The notes under the pieces are model-generated. The model searched no databases. It had not been told where the DNA came from and saw nothing but the letters and a program-made list of their open reading frames with translations. 64,000 bases of DNA from Saxidomus purpurata (Eukaryota > Mollusca > Bivalvia > Venerida > Veneridae). How positions within the stretch are numbered: position 1 is the first letter of the stretch; the number at the start of each line of letters is the position of its first letter. The stretch lies in NCBI GenBank assembly GCA_022818135.1, contig JAFMSR010000015.1:18614132-18678131 (forward strand). The letters run 5' to 3'. Shown in pieces: positions 48,101-58,800 of the stretch. The translations under genes and the position numbers were made by a program.

Positions 48101-49380
48101 TGTTTTTGGTACAAACAAAGGTCATTTCCGCCGGTAAGACAGCTTTCTTGATAAAATAAGAGCTACGTGTCAATGTGGTCCTGGGACTTTAAATACGGTT
48201 TCATCACTCGAAGTGTAATCCTTCGAGTGGGTGTATTTTAGTATTGAATTTTGCTTGATGTAATATTTCATTTTGTGGATATGCTTTCAAGGGAAAGTGT
48301 TTTTCTTGCCTATAAACCCTGGCACGTACATTTGTGAAGGAGATAATAAACTAACTCTATTGTTACTTTTGGATTGACAAAAACTAAATTTACGTGTATG
48401 AAATAGGAATATCTTCTAACACAAAACAAAGTTAAGATTCAATGTGACCGCAAGTAGATTTTCATCTTCGGTTGATGTTGTAATTGTAAATATTCCGAGT
48501 ATTTGGTTTGAAAAAATCCATCTATCCTTACTGCAGTTTGTTATTATGAAGATACTGTATCAAAACATCTATCTTTGTTTTCTAAAAAAACATTAGAACG
48601 ATGTTGCGGTTATTAACAACTAAAATGCATAGACCTTCTATTTTGTACAATGTATTGTATTAAGACTTTCATAATAACAATGGATTAGTTCACGGTACAT
48701 TTGACCATTTAGAAATCTTAAACAACCTCATTCAAGTGTTTATGTTGAAATATTATATACACATGGTTCATTCATTGCCTGTACATCTGTTGGTGTAAAT
48801 ACACATAGTATTTATAAAAACATTAATATTACAATATTACAACATAGTAACACTGATAACTTAGCGATGGTGGTTATAAAAAAATAATACTATTATGCGC
48901 CTACTTACCGACTATCGCATATATTCGTCACGCGAATGTACTTAAACACTCGATATTTATCCCCGTTTCCCAATAAGTATAAGTTCATACACATACAAAA
49001 CAAAAAATGGTGTGTAAACATCATGTGAAGTTGAATGTGTGTGGTTTTTTGTGGGAGATAAATGAAACGAGTACATAGACATGAAGTTTATACAGACGTT
49101 AAATCCCCTTGTCTACATAAACCAAGATAAAAAAGGGAAAAAATAATATTATACAGCCTCAAACGGAAATGTTGGGAACATAAAAATATCTATAATTTTG
49201 ACCAATGACATTGACCAGCAATATAAAAGCATCTGTGATTCTAGACTATTAAAGAGTGACCGGCAATATTAAAGGTCTCTGTGATTATGATCTTTAACCA
49301 CGATGGAGAACAATAAAGGACAGCATTCTTATCAGTGTAGATTTGTTGTATGCTTTACAGATAATCATACTTTCAAAATC
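45200..49380. other. Intergenic, no gene supported
   Basis: The strongest frame is 45253-45588 (plus), which opens with a signal-peptide-like segment, MWKPLILLVILLAILLPLTI, but loses coding character after about 50 codons. Frames near 45851, 47087 and 47298 (minus) look incidental. 45490-45760 resembles 14140-14460, part of the third duplication remnant. The rest is plain AT-rich sequence. Confidence 0.5.
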
Positions 49381-49589
49381 TTTTAGAAACAAGAGGGTCA
49401 AGATGGCCCTACAATGTATATCGCTCACCATGCAACCATTATCTATAATAATAAAATGTCATCAAGAACAGAAAGGGTCAATTCTGACCTGGCGATTCTG
49501 ATTTTAACAATCTTCATAGAGGTACATAATTATATAACAATTGTTGATACATGTATGTTATACATCAGTGATCAGAAAAATGGGAGCTA

Positions 49590-50110
49590 TAAACATCAAT
49601 GTAAATAAACTAAAATGTGCGTTTTTTAAAAAAGGAAGCAAATTTCCAATCCTATCCGGAGTGAGTTCTAAATTGTCAATGAAAAAAATGAAGTTGCTGA
49701 TAACTTTGTATACCTTGGTATTAAATTCACGTATACTGGGAACATGGTAAATGCTGTAAAAACAATACATGATCAAAGCCCTTATGACATACAATAATCT
49801 ATTAAATGTATTTGATAAGGTCAAGCTTGATATTAAAACAAAGTTGTCACTTTTTGATTCAATGATTTAAACATATAGATGCGACGTATGGGGTGTTTAT
49901 CATTATAAGGAAGTAGATAAATTACACTTACGCTATTGTAAATACATATTAGGAGTCAAAAACAAACTCCTACCTTTGCTGTCTTTGGCGAACTTGGTCG
50001 TTTCCCCTTATCAGTTATTTGTAAGAAAATAGGTAATGCGTTTTGGTTAAAGATGATGAAAAATAATGAACTACCGATTTACCATATTATAGGTACAATG
50101 ATTATGTTAC
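49590..50110 (+). pseudogene. LINE reverse-transcriptase relic, C-terminal end
   Basis: Joined across frameshifts, the plus strand reads pieces typical of the region after the polymerase domain in CR1/jockey-like LINEs: NKLKCAFFKKGSKF, then a YLGIKFTYTGN-like piece, then CDVWGVYHYKEVDKLHL, then FGELGRFPLSVICKKIGNAFW. Stops and shifts are frequent, and the 5' part and any 3' tail are missing. It starts about 200 bases after a GAGGGTCAAGATGGCCC box belonging to a different repeat family. Confidence 0.75.
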
Positions 50111-50299
50111 TTGGCTTGTCAAAATTAGTTTTTAAAAAAACATCTGTAAGATATATTGTTCATACGAAAATGTCGCACATTCCAAACATGTCTTTATGTC
50201 TACCAGTTAGATCAAGGGGCATATTGTTTTTGCTCTATCTGATAGATGCCTCATATTCCACAGCAAGATAGAACATATTGAGTAGATGACCTATGTAGA

Positions 50300-50610
50300 A
50301 TTTGGGTAATTGGATCAAAGGTCAAGGTCATAGCCTTGGGGGTAAACATGTCATTTTTTTTAACATTCAGTATCTTGATAACCTTTTGACACTGATACTT
50401 CATATTTCACAAGATGACTTTTCTCAATGTGTAGTAGAATTTTCATGTGGTTTTAGGGGTCACTTGGTCAAAGGTCAAGGTCAGAAAATATCATAAACAT
50501 GAAATCTTTTAACATTCAATATATTGATATAGGGGACTATAAGATTGCCCGATTCCGTCTGTTCGTCCGTCATTCATAACCGTCTGTCCGTCGCTTTTCG
50601 TGTCCGGTAA
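50300..50610. repeat. Degenerate tandem repeat, about 150-bp unit
   Basis: GTCAAAGGTCAAGGTCA-type blocks occur near 50313 and 50466, each followed by a TTTTAACATTCA-type block, giving two units. A GTCCGTC-rich end box follows near 50560-50605. This is the same array-plus-box design as the other bivalve-type repeats in the window. Confidence 0.7.
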
Positions 50611-51234
50611 ACAATTTTATGATGCCTTGACCGATTTTCAAATAACTTGGCACACGTGTTAATTACATCAGGACAATGTGTGGCGTGCAAGACCCATGTC
50701 CATAGCTCAACGGGTAAGAGCACAGTGCATTTTGAAATTTGTTGATTTTCACTATGTAAGTATGGTGATGGGGATGTTCGTGTCCTGCCAGAGAAAAAAT
50801 ATTGAACGCACTAAAGCAGTTTTCACAAAACATGTCGTAGACAGATGCACCACATCCAATACTTAATGCTCCAGCGCATAAGATGGCAAAGTAAGCGCAA
50901 AAAATTACATGTATAGACAAAAATACTGTTCAGTTTAATTTGTTTAACATATTTATTTGTTTGATGTTACTTTAGGGAAAGAAATCACGTTTTAAGATTG
51001 TAACATTTTCTTTGATGGTTAAAAATCCGACAACCTCAACATCTAAAAACCCTTCCACACATAAAAACACTGAAATTTTAACGCCCTATATCAAAAAGGC
51101 TTTAGAATTTATTGTTTTTAAAGAAATATAGAAACTAATGTAAGAGACGGAATTACCACAGGGGAACAATTTTATCATTTTATGCAACATTTTGATACTC
51201 ATTATAAAGTCTTAAGTTTACTTGACCATCATTC

Positions 51235-51345
51235 CAGGAAGGAACCATAACTACAACCCAATCCTCCGAACGAAACTACTACCTTCTCGCATAAGGAGGC
51301 ACACAACAGTTTTGCGTCCTAGTTTCGAATTGGCCCTGGTCAAAT
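51235..51345 (-). repeat. SINE body fragment
   Basis: GGAACCATAACTACAACCCA followed by ATCCTCCGAACGAAAC resembles the body of the SINE at 54100-54276. A weak B-box-like GTTTCGAATT lies at the right. It is old and degenerate. Confidence 0.5.
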
Positions 51346-51946
51346 TTCTGTATAAAGGGTTTATTTTAATCATTTATTAAAATATTTAATTAACGAACTG
51401 AATATTCAGCATTCACATGGATTTCGGTTATTCTGAGGAATTTGGGCATTTCCTTTGTCGACAGTTAATAATAACTGCCTATTTCATTGGTTCATTAGTA
51501 TAGTCATAAGACTTTTGATTGGTCTTAGAAAGTTGTTTTGTTGAGGCCCGGCCTGTCTTTTTTATCTGATATTTACTCATCACTGTTAGATATGATTTTG
51601 ACTTGATCACACGTTTCAAGAAATTTATTTCTTTGTCCCACCCTCCCTCCGCCAGATTTCAGTTATTTTATTATGTTGCATTGAAATTTTGTTTTATTGG
51701 TTGATTATGAGTTATTTACATATCCTTAAGAGATATGTTGAATAAAAGCGTGAATTCTTTAATTGAATTCAAGGTTTTTGATATTGAATGAACTCGTGGT
51801 TCTTAATTATTATTATTCAAAGAAGGAACAGTCCAATTTATTCATAGAAGGAACAGTGTAATTATTCTATGATGATTCGAACTGTGGAGATGTGAATAGT
51901 GATGATAACTTGTTGAATTGTGTGTATTTGATATAACGATGATTTA

Positions 51947-52018
51947 TTGAACTGTGTGAATTTGATGAAGTCGTTGAACTGTGTGAATTTGATGAAGTCG
52001 TTGAACTGTGTGAATTTG
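51947..52018. repeat. 27-bp tandem repeat, 2.7 copies
   Basis: The unit TTGAACTGTGTGAATTTGAT plus GAAGTCG starts at 51947, 51974 and 52001. Because 27 is a multiple of three, an open frame with a repeated nonapeptide crosses it; I do not regard it as a gene. Confidence 0.9.
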
Positions 52019-52063
52019 TTTGATCGGCGGGTATTTATCAATTCAATAGTGTATTTTCAATTA

Positions 52064-52991
52064 CAGTCTAACCTGCATTTGCGGTCACCTGTATATAACG
52101 TGACCCTGTCTGTAACGGTCAGTCTAAGGTGCGACGGCAGGAAATTACTCTAAATGTAACCTGTTTATAGCGTGACCCTGTTTAACGCGGTCAGCGGCCA
52201 CTTATTTTAGTCCGGAACTGATTATATAACGGCCAGTGACGGGTTTTGAACGAGAACTTTAAAAATATATCGTGCAAGTAATAATATTACGGCAATTAGC
52301 CGCAAGCATTAAATAAACAGCTGATTGAAACCCATTAAATGTGGATTATGATCATTGAATATGTGTGAATAATACATAAATTTCAAAGGATTAGATAATT
52401 TAGGTGAGTTTGTTTTGGTTTGCTTGATATTTTAGTGTTATCTTGAGCAATGATTGAGCGACGTCGTCTTTATGCATGAGATTTTTTATGAATTCCCGTG
52501 ATTTTTGCGTTAGTTTGATCAAAACTATACAGGTTTATTGAAACATTATTAGGTATAAAAATCTATGACAAGGCAGTCTGTATGCCATTTTTTCCCCAGT
52601 ATGTCTTCACCTAAACGTAAAGCGCTTTCGTTAGAAGAGCGAGTTCGTGTAACAAAAGCGTTTGAATGTGGGAATAGTTCTCGAAAACTTGCTGATCAAT
52701 TTTGTGTGGGATTGCAGCTTCAACAAATCAGAAGAAAATAACGACTTCTCTACGAAAGTTAACTTATTATGTTCATGTACATTTGTATTTGTTTTACATT
52801 AAAAGCATTAATAAGTGCATCATATAAATTGATATGCCATATGTGTAATGTAATAACCTACCGTAACTAGATATTGTTTTATTTTATCAAATTTTTATCA
52901 TATCATTGAAAACCTGGATATAGTGGTCACCTGTCTATAGTGGTCACTTTCGCCGAGTCCCCTTGCTGACCGCTATAGGCAGGTTAGACTG
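52064..52991 (+). mobile_element. pogo/Tigger-like DNA transposon, internally deleted
   Basis: The left end CAGTCTAACCTGC and right end GCAGGTTAGACTG form a perfect 13-bp terminal inverted repeat, flanked by TA on both sides (52062-52063 and 52992-52993). Sub-terminal repeats of GCGGTCA and GGTCACC type recur near both ends. At 928 bp it is too short for a full element, but it keeps the start of a transposase frame (52601-52741). Confidence 0.92.
52601..52741 (+). pseudogene. Truncated transposase N-terminus, CENP-B/psq type
   Basis: Forty-six codons remain. They begin MSSPKRKALSLEERVRV and continue with TKAFECGNSSRKLADQF, the helix-turn-helix that opens pogo/Tigger transposases and CENP-B. 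A frame change after the CVG residues leads to a stop, and the catalytic DDE domain is gone. It lies inside the transposon with matching ends, which supports the assignment. Confidence 0.88.
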
Positions 52992-53689
52992 TATAAGTAA
53001 ATCTATAATACATTGTGTACGTGTGATCTGTATATTTGGCATTAAATATAGCACTATGAGTTAGTCTTGCTTATGAGCCATTTTAAGTAAGGGAAGTTAA
53101 TTGGTACTGTTTAGAGTGAAGGCTGCAGTGTGTGTAGAGAATAATTAATACTGCTATATTTCTCTTTTGACTGTCTTAAATGAGTGTTGAAATATAATGT
53201 GAAATACAAACATGTGGCTTTTTGTGGCTCTGTGTGAAACCGGTGCATGAGAATGGAAGTAGGTGATTTTTCACTAGTCTGTGGTGAGCAGAATGCTTTT
53301 GCAGTGACATACAAACAACTGTAAATAGCAAAGACCCAGTACAGTAAATTCCTCTTTTTAGGTGTTTTTTTCTTATTTAACAGGGAGTCTGGTGTCTGAA
53401 ACTGACCAGCTCCTGGTTAACAATTGAGTAATGAAATTTCAGTGATGTTTTGAAAATTAGCAATTTGGCCTCGGACCGACCCAAAAAATGGCGCTATCTT
53501 TCAATTCAACATAATCCATGAATTGTGTATGCCAATGAGTTTGGCAGCAAACTTTATGATATTTTTCAAGAGACTGTTGACATGTGCATGATGCTGTATT
53601 TTGTTTCTTTCAGGTTAGCAGTTACAGGTGTTGTGTGAAGGAATTGTGCGATTGGTTGTAAGCTTTGTTGCCGAGAACCCAGAAAACTG

Positions 53690-53765
53690 TTGACTGCCCC
53701 CTAAAGAGACATGGTCGGTAACAGAGCTCGAACCAATGACCATCAGTCTATGAGTGGCTATAGTT
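53690..53765 (-). repeat. Degenerate tRNA-derived SINE head
   Basis: Read on the minus strand, GGTTCGAGCTCTGTT stands where a B box would be, with a CAGACTGATGG-type stretch before it, in a layout like the SINE at 54206-54276. The match is weak. Confidence 0.4.
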
Positions 53766-54099
53766 ACATCAAATGAAGGATTTTAAAACTCGACTACAGA
53801 ACTAATTATTAATTCAACTGAATGTCTAGTTTAAGAGGCGACGTAACAAGAATATGTGGTCGAACTCGCGGTAACCTCACTTAGAGACGATTCGGTTCAG
53901 TTGTAAATGTCTATATTTAGAACGAGGTATAAATTAAACAGGCTTGGAACGTTTTCTTTCAGTTTCAGACACGCAGAACTAATGCCGGTGTTAAAGGGGA
54001 GGGAAATGTATTGTGATAGGAACCGCAACACCTGTGTCCTGTCAATTATAGGTAGTATTTCACTCTTAATTAGTTAACGCCGATTCAACTGTTTTGCTG

Positions 54100-54276
54100 T
54101 CATATTTAGACCTCCTCCCTTGAAAGAACCAGTACTAGATGATCCCTATAATCCTCCAACGGAAATAACCATCTTCCTAACATAAAAAGACATGGTTTGT
54201 TTATAGCAGGGATCGAACCCATGGTCCTCATTCTGTGACTGGTTACGATCAATGCAACCACTTGACTACCGTGTGG
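54100..54276 (-). mobile_element. tRNA-derived SINE
   Basis: On the minus strand the head starts near 54276 with CACGGTAGTCAAGTGGTTGC (A-box region) and has the B box GGGTTCGATCCCTGC near 54206-54220. The body toward 54100 includes GGAGGATTATAGGGATCATC and AGTACTGGTTCTTTC. A degenerate relative lies at 51235. No tRNA acceptor stem can be formed. Confidence 0.75.
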
Positions 54277-55201
54277 AACTGCCAATTGTAATTATTAGAA
54301 TAAAACATTATTCAAACATGCCCTTTTGGTGTCAAAAATTGATTTTCTATTTTTTAAACTGGGATTTCAAATTGCATCTACCCGGTCCGCCGCTAGGCTA
54401 AAGTGTCTACGCGAAAACCGAGGGCATACAATGTACATATGCTATCACATACCATATATGCTACGCGACGCAGTTTTTATCATACTACTTATCATTAAAT
54501 TGACACAGATTGTAACCATCTTTGATAAATATCTACCTTGAAGCGTGTATATTCATAGATTAGCACGTTTTACTACATCATATATACACTCACTTGAGTC
54601 TCATATCAAGATATTTTGCGTGTGAGCTCTTCTTCAAAATTTACACTTTATATTTTGAGTTTTGGATTAATCGTTAAGGTACGACAAAGAATATTTTCTT
54701 GGAAGTACACCATTTCATAAGAGTAATGATTTGTAAGAATCAGATTACGTTTTACGACTTAAAACCATATATATATGTATCAACATTAAATAATAATGTA
54801 TTGCTTTTTTAATGTACAATAATGTTGGCATTTAACGTTTTATATTAGTTTCAGACTCTAGTTCTTTGATGTTTATTCTAATATGCCTACGGTATATTTC
54901 TATAGTCAATTCGAGTGCATTAATATGATTAAAGCACTCGGAAAAGTAGGCGGAGTAGTAGCTCCTTCCGACTTTTCTAATTTACTCCCGCGCAAAAATA
55001 AAATATAGAAATGGAAATATCAGTATAAATACATCAGTCGCATGAAAAAGATTAGTTTAAGAACCTAAATATTATTTTTGATTGCGTCAAGTAAGCCTTA
55101 GAATACCCTCACCTTTGTTTTCCTTAAAAAAGGCCAAGAAATTCAGGATTAACGTCATTCAATGTTTTGATTCCGGGAGACAAAACTATGAATTAAAACG
55201 T

Positions 55202-55223
55202 TTACGTCATCACACTGACGTCA
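55202..55223. promoter_or_regulatory. CRE-type motif pair upstream of the dehydrogenase
   Basis: A half site TTACGTCA (55202-55209) and a full palindromic CRE, TGACGTCA (55216-55223), lie about 620 bases before the start codon. These are binding cores of CREB/ATF factors. A link to the gene is inferred from position only. Confidence 0.35.
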
Positions 55224-55544
55224 TTACTCCACGTTAAAACGTTGGACAGTTCAAATTAACGGTACGCATTTAAATCGATTGGCTGCTTTGTTAGGTTCTG
55301 AATCTGACGTCTTCTGCATAATGTCAGTCAGGTATTTCTTTTTATATTTCATGTATAAGATGATTAAACTAAAATAAGTTTGTATAATATAGTTTGTTTG
55401 ATATCTTGAATGGTTGCCCGAATAGGGGAGTGAATTCCAACAGCTACTATTTATGCTGTTTTCACATTACCGCCGAACTGAAAAAGGTTCGTAGTAGATA
55501 CGGTAGTTTTCAAAAAATCGGCTTCTAAGAATCGAAACATTATG

Positions 55545-55682
55545 TCTTGGAGTGCTTTATCGAAATTGAGCTTTCCTGTCGGTAATGTGTCTGCGTAATA
55601 ATTCACTCGGGCTTCGCCCTCGTGAATTATTCCGCCAGGCACATCACCTCCGGGGAATGCTTCAATTTGATAAGCTCCACTA
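55545..55682. repeat. Palindromic foldback just upstream of the dehydrogenase
   Basis: The core AATAATTCAC and GTGAATTATT (55596-55632) encloses TCGGGCTTCGCCCTC. The arms extend outward, with mismatches, through GGTAATGTGTCTG against the complement of CAGGCACATCACC, and CTTTATCGAAATTGAG against CTTATCAAATTGAAG, for about 60 bases each. A minus-strand 63-codon frame crosses it. It ends 157 bases before the ATG of the dehydrogenase, so it could lie in the promoter or 5' UTR. Confidence 0.85.
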
Positions 55683-55838
55683 TTTAATTATATATAAAGT
55701 ACATGTAGCAACGAATACTGAAAATATCACCTGATATGCTATTTATTGGCACATTTTGTTCCACTTGATATCAAGAATGTTAGTCTTGGTAGTATTTTAT
55801 TGGTATAGAAAAGTTGAAATTTCTTTTCCCTATTAAGA

Positions 55839-58800
55839 ATGTCTCTTGAAAGACGACGTGTTGCACTTGTAACTGGGTCAACTAGTGGAATTGGACTGGG
55901 AATAGCGCACCGCCTTGCAGTAAACGGATGTGACGTCATCATAACTGGAATCGCTGAGAAAGCCGTTATTGATGGTATTCTCGAAGAATTTAAGATGTAA
56001 GAATGTCTTGAAATCATGGATGAAAATACAAAATACGACGACTAATTTTATTTGAAAATCACCAATACCTTTAGCTTTCAGGTATTAAATCGGATTAGCT
56101 GGTGTTTAGCTACTGATCTCTGACTTCTATGGCTATAATTAGAAACATGATAAATAAATGTTGCATATGATTGATGTAGCTTAATGAAACTTTTAATAAT
56201 AACTTCAGTCACCATATTTAGTTATATTTTTGGCCGATGTGTAGACTACTTTATTGCTGTCATCACGAAAACATAAACTGTGAAAGTAATTTCCTCCAAT
56301 TGAATATACATGTACTATTTCACCATGTATAGCGTCAATTATTAACAATGGTATCAGTACTGGAATATTCCCTAATAAACTTAAGGAAACTCAGGTCAGG
56401 ACTCAAGGAAGAAGCTGAAAACTATTTTGCCTACCATTTTTAAGATCTATGAATGTCACATATCTTCTCAAATCCATACTTATTTCAAGACTACTTGTGT
56501 AATACATTAAACGCAATATGGTTTCAGAAAACATAATTCGTGCAATGCTCACAATGTTAATTTATGCTTGGATTAAGGTTGTTGATAGTGGAAAAGTAAC
56601 TGGATCTGTGTTTCTTGATTTAAGAAAAGCATTCTATTAACTCGATCACGAGATCTTCTCTATGAATTAACATTGTATCATTTTTCTGACTAAACAATCA
56701 TATTATTTATATCAAATTTGTCGAACAGGCGGCAGATGGTTAAAGTAGGAAACGTCCAATCTGATATGCTCACAGTTAATTCGGGTATGCCACAAGGGTC
56801 AATACTAGGACCTCTGTTTTCCTTATATTACAGTAACGTTATCACATTTTATGTCAAGATTAAAAAATACCTGTTTGTTGACGACTCCACTTAATACGAT
56901 TCTAGATTCAATCTTGAAGAAATTGAATAGAACCTGCAATTTCACCAAAATAATATCATTGGGTGATGCACAAAAAAATAATATGTCTTTACATCCGTTA
57001 TAAAGACATAATGTATGGTTATCAGACCAATCTACAAACTTGAACACACAAACAAGCTGAATTTAAGTATTAATGACATACGTTAAGAGAATGCGACAGT
57101 CCAAAAAGTACTAGGTGTATATATTGATAACACCCTTAATTGACGTGCTCATATAGATTATGTATGTAAAATGCTTAATACAAAATAGCACTATTAAAAC
57201 GCATTTTATTCCTTCTCACAGATGAGATGAAAAGTATGTTTTATAACGTTTACATATTTCCATTATTCGGGGGAGATAACAAAAACTACATTAACAAAAT
57301 AGACATGCTACAAAATTGAGCTGCAAAAAATATTCTAATTAAAATGGCCCTTTTACTGATACATGTAGGTGCGAATTCCACATTGCTGTCCTTGTGTATA
57401 AAGTAATGAATGATATGTTGCCAACATACATGTCAGAGCTTTTGATATTTTGCACAGTTTATTTTGTTCTGAATTATAAATTTACTTCTAACAATATACG
57501 TCCGCACTAATTTTTTGACTTACTTTTAGAGTGTCTGTCGTATCAAAAGAAAGTTTCAACAATTTAAACAAATTTTGTAAATGTCTAACTTTTATCATAT
57601 CTAACTTTGCGAAACAGATAGACCATTTGAAAAATATAAAATAGTTAATTGAAATGTATAACTAGGAAATCATATTTTGTTTCAAATTTCTTTACTGACA
57701 GTATGTTGTTGTTGTTACATTTTAATTCTTCTTTAATTCTTCTTTAACCTTTGTTGATGGCAATATGATAATAAGATGTATTTTGATTTATGTGATGTAT
57801 TTTGTAAATCCTTGTATGTCTGATATGTAACCTTCATCAAATAAAATTGTTGTTATTATTATTATTGTTATTATTATTATTATTATTGTTATTATTATTA
57901 TAAATCATAATTACATTACATTCACCAGTTCTCATCTATTTTTCAGGCTTTATAAAGGGAAATGTTCATATTTTGGAGGAGATTTTACAAAAGAGGATGA
58001 TATAGCAAAATTATGCAATGAGATTACGGCTCTGTATCCTGAAGGGGTTGATATTTTAATAAATAATGCAGGTGGATATCTTTTTTACGGAAGATGTAGT
58101 GAACAATTTAATTCCAACGTATTTAAAATCATTTTTTCTGACATTTATTAGAGAGGTGATGCAAAAACTAATACTGTATAGAATACGGAATACGGCACAA
58201 CATGACGTGACGGTGAATGTACAATATGACAAAAAAATTTATTCCAATAGATTTTCTTAATTTTGAAATTTACTGATAAGCTTTCCCTTGCAAATGATAC
58301 AGGGGAAAACTAAATGCAAAAATGTCTGCCATTCGTTCACGACCACAGCAGCTACTTTTACCCTTTGACTGTGCAACGCAATATCTAACAAATAGCAATT
58401 CAATGCAATGGTCTTCAATATAGAATGACGAATTTGCTAGAATCGGCAACGTTTTCAAATCCAGTGCACACTTTTCAAATAGTCCTGGTACTACATAATT
58501 AATCACGAGATGTCGTGGGTTAACATTTTCTGAAAGAAATGATACTTTTCAACTAATAATGTATATTTTTAAAGGTTTTCAGCATGTATGTAATGTTGAT
58601 GAGTATCCTATCGACATATGGCATAAAATGGTGGCTATCCACTTAACAGCATCTTTCTTGTTAATCCGGTACTTTCTGCCATACATGAAGAAGAGAGGTA
58701 ATTCTTAAAAAATAAATTTAGTTCAAAACCAACATTACACTGACTTGAAAAAACCTAATATTATATGTAAAATTTTTAAAAGCATTGACAAACATTTTAC

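Noticed and set aside
50701..50790. tRNA-like D arm, GCTCAACGGGTAAGAGC
   Set aside because: No B box, anticodon arm or acceptor stem follows; too degenerate to call even as a SINE.
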